Source: Elmis aenea | Lineage: Eukaryota; Arthropoda; Insecta; Coleoptera; Elmidae | Reading direction: 5' to 3' | Assembly: GCA_947652605.1 (NCBI GenBank) | Contig: OX393581.1 | Coordinates: forward strand, 29,506,788 to 29,570,787 | DNA: 64,000 nucleotides | In this document: in pieces, positions 44,403 to 56,725 of the stretch | Layout of the letters: every line of letters begins with the position of its first letter | How positions within the stretch are numbered: position 1 is the first letter of the stretch | Translations under genes and position numbers: made by a program | Notes under the pieces: generated by a model | The model's database searches: none | Seen by the model: the letters and a program-made list of their open reading frames with translations, nothing else | What the model was told of the DNA's origin: nothing

Positions 44403-46119
44403 CGGGCTCATGTCATAAGTACATTACTAAGAGTAACTCTGACAATTATAAATAAAATTGTGCAGAATCTCACCTTCAGTTGTTTGTTGTGGGATACGAA
44501 ATGTTAAAATGCTTTTTTGGGTTGCTTTGTACCTAAGGCGTTAAAAAACATTTTTTTCATTGTAATTTTCACAAACAGTTCAAAAGTTTTGCCGTAATTT
44601 TATCGCCCACAGATTTCAAAAAGCGGTCTTAAATATCACGAAACCACGGCCTAAATTATTCATCAAGATAAAATAATATTAACTCCAGAAAAAAGAAATT
44701 TCAACAAAATTTAATCTTAGATCGAAAGTATTTACAAAAAAATTCGACGTCATTTGTTTTTTTCCCATGATGTTAGTTCACAGTCCAACGAAAATGTTTA
44801 AAAATACATTGCAGCAACGTGATATTTTGCTGAAGAAATAAAAATTTTTATACGTTTTAGAAAGATTTCATTCACAAAACACGTTTTTACTTAAATTCCT
44901 CATCTAGAGAGAGAAGATACGTTTTAGCTTGTACTGCAATTAAATTTTTGCACGTGGGTTATTTAAATATTTTACAAAAACCGAATCAGCCCAGGTGCCA
45001 ATCGACAATATTATCGTTTGCTAATAAAAGTATTTGCTCCTGCAAAATTACCCTTATTAAACTATTATGTGATAGTTAAGAAAAATTGAAAATGACTAAA
45101 AACTCTAAACAATTTATTATTTACCTCCTCAAATTGTATAACATACGAAAATATTTCGAGAAAATGGATAAAAGAATTTCAAAACAGTTTCTTGTTTATT
45201 TAAGGTTGTTCAATAAATCATGGTTGATAGATATTTTGGCAGAACGGCTGAAACCGGAAAAGAAATTTATTTTTATAAAACTTTTGTAAGTATAAAATTT
45301 TGCTAAACGTACAAAAATGTGTAAAATCTGAAATGTTTCCACTAATAGCTAGAAAACCAGTTTATGAGCATAATTAACTCAAGTATGGTCAATGAACAAT
45401 AATCATCATTACTGACATAATTAATTATCACTTAACTCAAAAATTACTTTAAATCGTCTGAAAATGTTTTTTTTTAAATAATGCCGCAAAATATTCCGCA
45501 ATTTTAGATTCTTGCTTCAAATAAAAATACCGTTAAAATTAATTTACGAACAATTCATTAATTTATCAGCATAATAACAAAACAATAGAAAGGTACATAA
45601 ACTTTTCGCAAGCAAATCAATAAAAAAGTCATAAAATATTATCATGAAACAAGTACGTCAAGTCTCGACCCCACTAAACAAAGTCTGTGTAATGACGTTG
45701 ACTCCAGTTATCAATTGTTTTACTTGCAAAACCGCTAAACCTCGTTTTCATTAGTTAAGTAACTTGACTTTAATTTTCTGTTCATATTTTGACAAGTAAG
45801 CCAGTAGATATTTAAAATGGCGTCGAAGCTATGTACTAATTTTTACCGCGATAGTTAAAATCTTCCATGTTCCACAGAACATCATAACTTTCATATATTT
45901 TAAGAAACTTACTAAATTTTCCTCTTCCATTTACTTATTATTGACATTTTGATCGACTTTTCACAAAGGTCACTCAGTTGTGTCAAATTTGTATGAATTC
46001 GAATAGGCATTGTTCAACTTTTTGGGAAAAAGTTAAAGGGCTTTCTTCTTAACTTGAAAATCATCATTAAGTCAACTAAATATCAAGTTCACATTGGTTA
46101 AGTGCTTTCAAGTTACTTG
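44403..46119. other. No gene recognised
   Basis: AT-rich. A short open frame at 45086-45289 resembles nothing known. No repeats seen. Confidence 0.4.
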
Positions 46120-46127
46120 GTTTATAA

Positions 46128-47200
46128 CAGGGGTCGCCAAACTTTTTTGATCATCGACCCCTATATAATTTTTCGAAATCTCCATCGACCCCCATAAAAG
46201 TAATTTTCAGTTAATTAAAATAAAACTATCTATTAGGTACTGTGTTTGTACATTTATTTTATGATTTTAAACATTTATTAAAATAATTCTACATTGTGTA
46301 ACAATAGTTTTATGAAAAATATCTTAATGTTGAAACTTAAATACCTTAATATTTATTAAATAATAAGTAATTATAAATAAGCAAAAATAATAAGTAAAGT
46401 AATTACAGTATTGCTTCTTAATCAATGAGATGGGTGTGCCTGGTGTTTCCTTGCAAGGTTCGCTATATTGGGTTCGATATTGGTCAATTTTAATCTTAAA
46501 TATCCTCGAAACTCCACATTTAATTTATTTCTGTATTTAGGTAGTTAAGATTGAATTTACGTGACTGAAACCGGCTTCAACCATATAGGAACTTGGAAAC
46601 GCCAGCATAAATGGCTGAGCTATTTCGTAAAGTTTTACATATTTTTGAATTATATTTATATTTGTCCAAAATTGGCTTATTGTTAAATTTTTAAGAAGCG
46701 TCTTTGCTTCAAGATCCGATAATAATTCAGCAAGCTCATCTTGCAGGTTGATGTCCACGTTTTCAATTTGAGCGGAAAATCCATTCAGGGATGTCAATGT
46801 TTTCCAAATCAACAAAGCGCAGTTTAAAATCGTCGCTTAATTTTTGAAGATGACTTGTATATATTTTCAAGTCTTCTTCTTTTATTTCTAATTGTCGCAG
46901 ATTTGAAAAATACTGATAATCCTTACGTAGCAATTAAGATCTAAATAAATTTAATTTTACTTGGAAGCCTAACAGTATTGTCCGAGCTTGGATAATTGTT
47001 ACATCTTTTCCTTGCAGCTTTGTTTGGACGTCATTAAATTTTCCAAATAACAAATTTTACATACGCAGTTAGGTATGTGTGATTTGCGTATTAAGAATTG
47101 TTTTTCCTTCGACCCCCAATCGACCCCCTGGCTCAGATCGACCCCTACTTTTGTTAAATAGACCCCTGGGGGTCTATATAGACCACTTTGGCGACCTCTG
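46128..47200. mobile_element. hAT element with transposase remains and perfect GTTTATAA duplication
   Basis: Starts CAGGGGTCGCCAAACTTTT and ends CCACTTTGGCGACCTCTG; GTTTATAA flanks both sides exactly (46120-46127, 47201-47208). Multiple ATCGACCCC repeats lie just inside each end. Minus-strand transposase fragment at 46430-46815. Confidence 0.9.
46430..46815 (-). pseudogene. hAT transposase C-terminal fragment (dimerisation region)
   Basis: Minus strand. 46537-46815 reads ...LAELLSDLEAKTLLKNLTIS...PFMLAFPSSYMVEAGFSHVN, the hAT C-terminal dimerisation motif in the form seen in ZBED5/SCAND3-like domesticated transposases. After a frame change the sequence continues RNKLNVEFRGYLRLKLTNIE and NIAKLARKHQAHPSH, the normal family C-terminus. 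The catalytic core is missing. Confidence 0.78.
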
Positions 47201-47208
47201 GTTTATAA

Positions 47209-48219
47209 GAACAAGGGTTTGGGAAAAAAGTTATACATATTGCAAAGTATACTATCGATGGCTACAGTTATTTCTTTTTGTTCTGCGATACATAAAAAAT
47301 TATTTAAGATGTTAAAAAGTTTTCAAAATTACGTAGTTGTAAAAAAAACTGCATTCATTTTCTTTCCAAAAAATATAAAAATAATTAGGATGTTTCATTT
47401 GAAATCTTATAACAAAGCCATGCCGGAAATGATGTAAAAAGGTGCATAATATGTTCAATTAATCCAGTTTTGTGCACATATTAAATGTCTAAGATTGGTT
47501 TCATTTAATTAAAAACTAAAGGTAGGTACAGCTAATATCTAGATTACCAAAACCATTTAAACGGACAAGCTGTATGTTAAATTATAAAATCGTAGTAAGA
47601 ATACTTACATAAAGACAATAATTGCGTTTCCTGTAATCAACGAAGAAATAATTAATGTTTGAAAGTTGCAATTTGTTACCTACTTAATTACAAGTTTTAC
47701 GCACCGAAAAATTTCAATCGCGTTAAATATTGCGTAATACCTACTCGATAACACAAAACAATTCAAGCGCAGTTTTCATTGTTCCAATACAGATACAAAG
47801 CAGACCGTGATATTTTGTACAAAAAAACTATACAAATTAAACGAAAATAGTTTAAACCAAACAAATTCGCAATCAAGACTATATTTAGCGGAAGTTAATG
47901 ATGCAAAACAGTTGAATCACGAGCGCTAGTTTATCTACGATTTTTCCAATATCTGGATAACGTTCTTTACAAAACAACGCCGCATCAAAATTTATATACA
48001 CATAATATTCACACTATCCGTACATTTTTGTACAACTACAATTTAATTAAAAATTATAAAATGTCATTAGGTCGTGTTATCATAAATTAAAAGTACCGCC
48101 GAATACTACGGCATAATAAATAAGTTTGATTTAAACAAACAACTCTCGACACGTTTCTGTTGCAGATGAGATCGTTTTATTATCTCTATCTGTTCTTATT
48201 GTATTACTTTAATTTAAAC
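47209..48219. other. No gene recognised
   Basis: AT-rich spacer without visible repeats or coding similarity. Confidence 0.4.
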
Positions 48220-48300
48220 CAGGGGTCGGAAAACTACGGCTTGCGCGTCAAATTAGACCCGCCAAGACATTTTTATCTTATCCGGCTTACCTTTGCCCAA
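48220..48300. mobile_element. Single hAT-type end CAGGGGTCGGAAAACTACGG
   Basis: A common hAT terminus; no matching right end before the Helitron sequence at 48420. Confidence 0.45.
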
Positions 48301-48419
48301 ACAAAGGTTTTTAGCAGTAAAAAAAATTGTCTGCAGATTTAGAACTTACAGCATAAAGACTCGTTCACATGGTGGTCACGGGACCAAATTTTGCACAGTT
48401 ACTATTTAGGACCTAACGG

Positions 48420-48605
48420 ATTAAACGTCGTACAAAGAACGGCCGGAAACGTCTGGGAACGTCCGCCGAGCGCGAGCGCGCAGCGCGAGTAGTCTGTGGT
48501 TGATAATCTGGGAACGTCCGCCGAGCGCGAGCGCGGAGCGCGAGTAGTCTGTGATTGATAAAAGAGAATTGAAATCACCCGTGCAACGCCGGGTCAATCA
48601 GCTAG
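48420..48605 (+). mobile_element. Helitron 3' end, GC-rich, with duplicated 55-bp unit
   Basis: Ends with hairpin ACCCGTGCAACGCCGGGT, then CAATCAG and CTAG|T (48602-48605 then T), the CTRR terminus of Helitrons. Upstream, a 55-bp unit CTGGGAACGTCCGCCGAGCG... occurs twice (48453-48507, 48508-48561). The same GC block is found at the second Helitron end near 61952-62027. The 5' end was not found. Confidence 0.75.
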
Positions 48606-50532
48606 TTTCTTATGAAGTACCTACACAAAACATGGTGTCAGCGCTTAGTTTAGGTTTTGATTTTGTCATGGCACTGTTATGTAGATAAGTTTACGAAATT
48701 TTCACTTTTTGTGCTTCTAAGATACAACATCTTTTTACTTTAAGCGTTTTTTTCTGCGTTAAAAGAAAATAAATGTATATGGAATTACACAGCATTCTGT
48801 CAGGACCATAATATTATTTCACGTTAACCGATTTTTCATGTTAAGCTATTTCAAGTTAAACGGTTTCCACTGTAATTGACTTTTGTCTCAGTTAACTAGT
48901 GTATCGTTTAAGTGTCTACTAGTGAGTCCCGAATTCCGAATTTAGATAGAATATACCGCGTAAGTAGGTGCATTTTACATGTTTGTGGATGTAGTCAAAA
49001 ATATTAAATACTTGCTTCGACAAAAAAAAAAAAACAATTACCTATCTACTTTATCAACGTAAAGAACCCGCCTGTATGGTGTATGCAATAAGAAGTAGTT
49101 TTTAATTTAAAACATAAAAGTTAATGAAGCGCCAAACATTGTTTTCATACTAACGACAATTATATAGCTTAATAACTGATATTTAATTGTCTGTTAAATT
49201 TTGACAGAGCTTTGAACAACATGGCTCAAGCGTAAAAAAAGGCAAATATAAAAAGATAATTCCATTGTATCCAGAACATAAAACGAGCTTACATAAAAAA
49301 AAAAAAGAATTTGCCACATAACCTTAACAATAACGAATAAGTCATTAAAAGGAGAAATTAATAACTGGAAAATCTGTCAGCATGAGCTGAGTACGTAATG
49401 AAATTTTGTACAGCAGCAAAAAAACAAGAACAAGAATTACGAATCTCATACAAAATTTTTTAAGAACTTATGAACGACTGTAAAACGTAATGCTTGGAAA
49501 ACGAACGATGCTCGAGTAGCTTATACTAAACAGATTTAACCTACTGCATTTCTTGATGATCATAGGTCGAGAATTAAAACAAATTCATATTACATGAAAT
49601 AAGCCGATCGAAGCTATAGATACAAACATTAAATTATGCAATGTTGGACTTAACACAGTTGTGCCAACAATCGGAGTGCACATTTGCGAAAACTTTTTTA
49701 TTGTTGACGCAACGTGTCAATTGTATTTACAGTATATCATTAATAATACGATAATAATCTAGGGCAATGGTTAATCAATCGACAGATTAGATATAGCTTT
49801 ACCAATTACAGGTCAAATTATAGAACGTTGTCGCATTTTTTTTTACTGTTACGTGCGAATACTTACAAATTACACTCGAGTGCGACACATTTCATGTAAT
49901 CCTGCACCCAGCACACCAGCGTATGTTGAAGTGGAAAAGTTCACTTACTTTCCATGCACCACTAACGATGATTTCAAGGTTTCAAAATGAATTAAACGTT
50001 AATAAATTATTAGAAATCGAAGCGTTTGAGCACACGGCACCAAACCATTAAATAAGCATGCATAGTTTTCGTTTATGCCCGACCGTGCACACGTCTCTAC
50101 ATATGTGGATTATAGACCTACCACCAAACGTAAACTTATCTGTTGTGACATAAGAATAGTAACACTGTTTAGAGAATGAGACAGATTAGAATTCGCTCAC
50201 AATACGTTATGTCAGCGTTGCGACCAAAGCAGAGAACTTTTTAATAATTTTTTCGGGCACTTTAATTAATAACAAGTGTATTCAATTATTAATAAATGAT
50301 AAAGCAATTGATGATATTTTAATAAACGGAGAGTTGTGTAAATGGATATCTATAAATTGTTAATCGAAGATCGCTTGATAATATTATGGAAAATGAAAAC
50401 GCAGTGCGTTAAGGATGTCAATTAGTTCCAGTTTCACAGCCTCTAATGTCTACGGAAAAGAATAAGAAAAGACGTTTTGACACGTCTACTGTGCAAGATA
50501 CAGCCATCATTAAAGCAAGTGAAATTCTTTAT
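48606..50532. other. No gene; one possible pogo/Tigger-type end
   Basis: TTAAACGGTTTCCACTG at about 48876-48892 reads CAGTGGAAACCGTTTAA in reverse, like a pogo/Tigger terminus; no partner confirmed. Otherwise AT-rich sequence without recognised features. Confidence 0.4.
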
Positions 50533-51601
50533 ATAGGGTGGTCTACTTTTTTGTAGCAGGACTTTAACAGTCGATACAAAAACTTATTTTAAAGCGAATA
50601 TTCCATATCAACATGGGTCCACAAACGCTTCATTTTAAAGATACAGGGTGTTGAAATTTTCAAAAAAATATAGATAATTTTTAACAGTTTCCCAACCAGT
50701 AGATATACTTAAACCAAATTTGGTATACAGCACCACCTTACAGGTTATACCACATTCGGTGCGAATGTCAACTCCCACAAGCAACCAGTGGCGGAGTTGT
50801 GGGGGTTCAGTTTCAATAGATTTTATATAAAACCAGTACAACCCTGTTCAAAACCAAACTCGGAATTGTTTTTAAGTAGAACATTTCACTCTAAACAAAA
50901 AGTGTCTCTTGACTTTTCTTCGTATCTACCACCGTTTAGCGCGAAATTTGATTTATTTTACTATTCTCGCGAAAAATTTGCTCATAAGTTCGATCTAAAA
51001 ATATTGCGAAAATCGCAAAGTAAATGCTCATTAATCGTTAATTAAGCGGAACTTCTTTCCCCATTATTAGCATGTTCTGTTATTAAAAACTGCAAAAGTC
51101 GGTAATTACTTCTTTATTTCGAATATTAGCGATATTTTTAGATCGAACTTATGAGAAAATTTTTCGCGAGAATAGAAAAATAAATCAAATTTCGTGCCAA
51201 ACGGTGGTAGAATGAAGAAAAGTCAGGAGACACTTTTTGTTTAAAATAAAATGTTTTACCTAAAAACAATTCCGAGTTTGATTTTGAACAGAGCCGTACT
51301 AGTTTTTTATAAAATTTATTGAAACTGAACCCCCATAACTCCGCCACTGGTTGCTTGTGGGGGGTTGACATTTTCACCGAATGTGGTAACCTGTAAGGTG
51401 GTGCTGTATACCAAATTTGGTTTAAATATGTCTACTGGTTGGGAAACGGTTAAAAATAATCAATATTTTTTCGAACATTTTAACACCCTGTATCTTTAAA
51501 ATGAAGCGTTTATGGGCCCATGCTGATAGGGAATATTCTCTTTAAAATGAGTTTTTGTATCGACTGTTAAAGTCTTGCTACAAAAAAGTGGACCACCCTG
51601 T
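50533..51601. mobile_element. ACAGGGTGGTCCAC-family fold-back element
   Basis: Left end slightly decayed (ATAGGGTGGTCTAC), right end GTGGACCACCCTGT. Arms of about 450 bp share TTTTTCGCGAGAATAG, CAACCAGTGGCGGAGTTGTG and CACCTTACAGGT. Same family as 14314-15269. Confidence 0.82.
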
Positions 51602-53936
51602 AGAGGTATGCAGTCTTTGACCAAATTATTACCATTTATTTTGGCCTTTGTATACTGTGCAATTTTCTTACTTAAGTTAAATATACAGTAAAATCTCCGT
51701 TAACCGTTGTTTGATCATCTACTTCACGTATTAATAGACGAATCCACGTGAAAGCCGATAAACTAACTCAGTTTACGCACTGCTCTTTCGAGTGCACCAT
51801 TCTCACACGCTAGGCCTCCAGCACATCAAACGAATTCTAATATGGCCCCACAATTCCCGCCTGGCGCTTTCAGTTTCAACCGTCCACACTGTTTCCCAAT
51901 CATGGTCTCATGCGAATATTTTTTTTAATGCTTAAACATTTGGCAACGTCGGACATCAATTGCCATGTGTTTTATAAAACTTGTGAATATCCGGTGTTGA
52001 ATTTTTTAAATAACATCTTTAATCTAAAAAGTCCGGTTAAAAGGTAACGGAGCCTAACTTCAGTTTCACAATTTTTAATTATCGAGAGTTAAATTTTGAT
52101 GGGGCTTTGAGCTACCGTACTGTTATTGTAGCAGCAGTTCTTACTATGAAGGAAAAATACCAACATGCTAAAATAATTTATTGACCAAAATTATTATTTT
52201 GGAAATAAAAATGTTATTTATGTATAAAATAAAGCATCAGCTCTTCATTTACAAAAAAAAATATTCGAACAAACTTACATAATCTAATACTGAACAAAAT
52301 AAATAAAAATTATTGAGAATTCATAAGCATAAGCAGAGCATGTCAAAAGTGTTTTGTTAATAATTCCTTTGATCATTGTGGTATCAAAAAAACGTTTAAA
52401 CAAGAATATATTATGTATACCACGAAAGGGTAAAACGCATTTTCTAACTGCTATTCAATTATTTAAACTATAGAATGAAAATGGTCTAATTTAAAGAATT
52501 TTAAAAATATTGCCTTTTAAACGGTTGCCTAATATACGTCGAATATATTTTACAGCACGTGTTTTTGTTCTATGAATAACGATATAAGGGACGTCACTAT
52601 ATTAAATGTTATCAATTTTACAGATAAAAGCATATACCCACAAACAATGTATGAAAGTTAATATCGTATTTAGTGGAATTTTTTAAATGCACTCGTTAAT
52701 TCAGTAAATATTTAATCAAACTAGTTATTTTATCATACGTGTGTAATTTGTCATCAGAGCAAACAAACGGTAAGCCTTCAATACCAATCACAAAACAAAC
52801 ACCTTTTTATATAAACCGAAAACAAGGTGACTCAAAATATTTGCAACTAAATTATATTAAAATGATTAGGAACACATTAATCTAAATTTGTTACAGTAAT
52901 TCGGTGTTTATATTACCAAAAACTAATAGCAATTTTGACAAATTCTTCCAAAAACAAGGTCCGTTTAAAGGCAAAATTGATAAAACTTGCAGTCCCGACA
53001 AATGTGTCATTTTAATGGTATGCTACTAAAGTATCTATCTTTACAGGAAGTTTTTAATTTTTTATTTATAGTAGCACATATCTGGTTTAAAACATATCTC
53101 AATCTAACAGAAGTGCAATAAAAGTAATAGTAGGAAACGTATCGAATTTTTAAAATAGTTGCACTCGTTGAAGGTAGACATATTTTGTATATCTAATCAG
53201 AGCAAATTTTCTGTTTAAAAACACCGATTTAAAGATTAAGAAACTTGGTTTTACTCATGAAGGTATGTACTCGTATCATCGTTGATTATGTAAAAACCTA
53301 TTTATTAAATACATAGAGGGTGATCCACACAGAAGGGCCACTATTGGGATCTCGTAAACGGTTAGAGCTACAAAGAAGTTTAAACTAAACAAATTGCTCG
53401 TCTTTCTGAGACCTACTCAGCGATGATTTAATGTTTTAGAAAAGTTTCATGGCACGCTAGATAATAAACCAAAACCAAAATGTTTTTTTTTTAAATAAAT
53501 CGTTAATAACTGTTATACTTGATGGTACAAAAATATTTTTGGGGAAAAAGTTGTAGATTTTTTTACGCACTGTAAAATTAAAGCATTCATCTATTTCAAT
53601 GTTGTTTTATGTATCTTACCGCTAAAGCGTATTATACCTATTAAAAATAATCAAAATATAAAATACTTCGCTATTCTATACTTTATCACGTTATTCCATA
53701 GAATAGCGGCTGCGATCTGTGTAAAGTGTATAACGAAACATAAATCAGGTAGTAAACTAATACTACGTTCACAAATAACAAATACCGGTATTTCATGAAA
53801 TACATAGGTATTACATATAATATTGACTTTATGTAATTTAACAGGAACATAGGTATATATTACATGTTTAACAATCGCGTTTGTTTCTATAAAAGGTTGT
53901 GTTTGTACTTGGTATAATTAATAAACAAGATTTAAC
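51602..53936. other. No gene; possible pogo-type end and a partial repeat
   Basis: ACAGTAAAATCTCCGTTAAC at about 51687 resembles a pogo/Tigger terminus, followed by a moderately GC-rich patch (51760-51900). About 53317-53420 (AGGGTGATCCACAC, ATCTCGTAAACGG) resembles 18605-18720. Nothing else seen. Confidence 0.4.
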
Positions 53937-54061
53937 GGCCCGATTGTATAAACAGCTTCACATCGCATTTCAGAGTAACCTTATGACTGGTATAGCGAAC
54001 TCGATGTAATATTTCTGGGTTAACTTAATAGGCGATGTGAAGCGATTTATGCAATCGGGCC
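53937..54061. mobile_element. Short MITE, GGCCCGATTG ends
   Basis: Starts GGCCCGATTGTATAAACAGC and ends GCGATTTATGCAATCGGGCC; the 30-bp arms include CTTCACATCGC and its complement. 125 bp. Confidence 0.8.
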
Positions 54062-54219
54062 TAAGTGAAACAAATGTAATTTTAGTCGTTCTGTTCAATT
54101 ATTCCAAGAGAGTTCTCTTAAACAACATTAAACATAGAAACTTTATTTGTGAGGAATATCTGTGTACATCTGGAAGAAAATTAATTTGTCAAATACGAAA
54201 AAAATAAATACCTACATAA

Positions 54220-54274
54220 AGGTCCACACACACCGGCGCGATCTCGACGCGGTCGCGCCGGTGTGTGTGGACCT
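54220..54274. repeat. Perfect 22-bp inverted repeat, GC-rich (palindrome 1)
   Basis: AGGTCCACACACACCGGCG... and its exact complement, with an 11-base spacer (54242-54252). Far more GC-rich than its surroundings. Probably a minimal MITE; function unknown. Confidence 0.9.
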
Positions 54275-54443
54275 AAAGCTAAGGCCGCACTGCGGGATGG
54301 TTGGCTGGAGGATAGATGGTAGATACACGCCGTCGCCTGGCGACAATCCAGGCGCTTTGTTTCACAACAAATTGTCGCCAGGCGACGGCGTGTATCTACC
54401 ATCTACCCTCCAGCCAACCATCCCGCAGTGCGGCTTTAGCTTT
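54275..54443. repeat. 73-bp inverted repeat, GC-rich (palindrome 2)
   Basis: Arms 54275-54347 and 54371-54443 match at 71 of 73 positions, with a 23-base loop. Markers: GCCGCACTGCGGGATGGTTG and GTAGATACACGCCGTCGCCT. It abuts palindrome 1 directly. Mirror-image reading frames on both strands come from the symmetry and are not genes. Confidence 0.92.
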
Positions 54444-56725
54444 AAGGCAGTTTAAAAATCGTACTCGTGTCCACCTACACCCTACACCTACGGTAAAGAA
54501 AACGCAAATTAAATTATATATCACGGTAATATACAACATTTTTCATTAGCAATTTTAAGTTTTAAGTTTTACGTAAAACTTAAAATTATTAAAGGGATGT
54601 ACATGTTTGTCATTACTGTCATTACTGTCATTTAACTGCATTTAACTACTATGGCAAACACAAGTTTGATAACGAGCAATAACTTTTACTTAATTATGCA
54701 CATGCAATTGCTTTAAGCGTTTTAATCGCTCATTTGTTTACCAATTTCCACTGACAACCTTCGAAATTACCTTCATATGTTATTGATAAAATCTTGTACG
54801 TGACTTCTTAGGTGTAATGTATTAAATAATCACTTTTAGAAAAATAAAAACTAAAGTAAAGTTTACTTTACACTGATTGCACGTATTAAGCAATCGGAAA
54901 TTTAGTTACGTTGTCTGTTTAACATTAATTTAAATAAGCAACGAAACCTCACATTATTGAATAAAACGACAAGGAAATCAAAATTACAAAAATTAAAGCG
55001 GAAGCATGAACTTTAAGGATACGGTTCGACTAGTCACTAGTTAGTGTTAAGCATATGCAGCACTTTAAATCAACTCAGTTTTTTAATTAAAGTTTAGCAG
55101 CCATAAAGTAGGCATACGCGTTTCCCTGGTGGTAAGCGATCAAAGGTTTTTCACAAACATTTAATCCAGAACTATACGTATTATAACTATCATATCTGGA
55201 ACATATCAAGATGGAATATTAAAATTTGGAAAATGTACCAACTATAACACCTTCCTAATTTTCTTAATTATTCTTATCAAATGAAGGAGACGCAGTTAAA
55301 ATCGGTGAATTAAAATTATAGAATATTTCCGAGGCAGCTTGGATTAAAAAGGTTTCACTTTCTTCTATACCTTTTTAAAACAACAATCCCCAATAGATAT
55401 TACAAAAAACCTACATAATATGACAAAGTTATAAGTTTGATAAGCAACGTCTACGGTTAAAATCATAATAAATAATACTACTTAGCTACAGACCATAAAA
55501 ATTAAACTAATCCTTAGAAGCCCGCAACCCCATGGATAATTCGTGATAACAACTATAAGTTCAACATTCACCTAACAACAAAAAACAGTCGAAGGTTTAT
55601 CGCTGACCACTCATGTAATAATTACTTTCAGGTCAAACAAAAGGACTCTTATTGGAATAAAAAATCAGGGCTAATTAAAAGAAAGCTCCCTGTAAAGAAA
55701 TTTAACATTGAAAGTTGTATTTGAGTGTAAAAAATTAATCAATTCAAAACAGTGACATCAGACACTCTCATACATTAAACATTAGCGGTAGACTAAAATT
55801 TACATGTAATAGGTTAAAAAAATGATAACTTATCACGAATTCGCTCCAACTTGCACCATAAAACTACCACCGCACCGGTTTGATCGATAAAATATTCATG
55901 ACCACACAAAACACGTTACGCATTTAAAAAGCACTTATTTCAGTAACACGTACTTACTTAGGTGTAATTTTAAGTTGGGCGCACTTTTTATCCGCCACTA
56001 AAAAAGACGAAGCTTGCTCGAACGTAGCACTGGTTAAACTAAATTGATTTATTTAGTCCATAAACACCTTAACAACACACAGAAGGTAAGATTTAAATTT
56101 CGTTGTTTTCTAGGAAATAAATATGATGCCATTCTCAACGGCTGACTCATCAAGAGGTAAAGCCGATCGTAAATATCAAAACGTAATATAACAATGTAAG
56201 ATGTACTCGCACGTCCCAGAATTGGTTTAAAAAAATTAGAAGTTTCTAGCTTTTTTTATACAATGTATCGTTTGTTATAAATGAAAGAAGTATTTGGCTT
56301 AAATCTATTATCTGTTGAAATTCATCTACCTGTAATACAGGTTGGTCACTGACTTTAACGTGTGATGTAACATATAAGCATGCAAGGTTTTCTCCCAAGG
56401 TATTTCCTGCAACCATGACGACAATTTATTGGAATAAGAACCCGTAAGTTTTAATGTACTTATACTGGAAACGTTAAATAAAAACCTTGCAATAATGCAT
56501 TCGTATAGGTAAGTCATACATTGGCAATTTCAGCAGTTAAATATACGATCTGTAATACCATAGTTACTTAAGTATAACCAGTATAGTGTATGTTGTACCA
56601 TTCTAAACCTAGGTTTATTGGGTTCAATTCTCGTAGGCTGGTAAACACCCAAAGAAGTATTACTATTTACGAAAGATACGAAGTAACAAATAAATGTAAG
56701 AAGCGACAGAGGATATCAGGAGGTA
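54444..56725. other. No gene recognised
   Basis: AT-rich. A TTTTAAGTTTTACGTAAAAC self-complementary stretch lies near 54551-54588. Nothing else supported. Confidence 0.4.

Noticed and set aside
54162..54549. Overlapping frames sharing MVDTRRRLAT on both strands
   Set aside because: Produced by palindrome symmetry, no family similarity.
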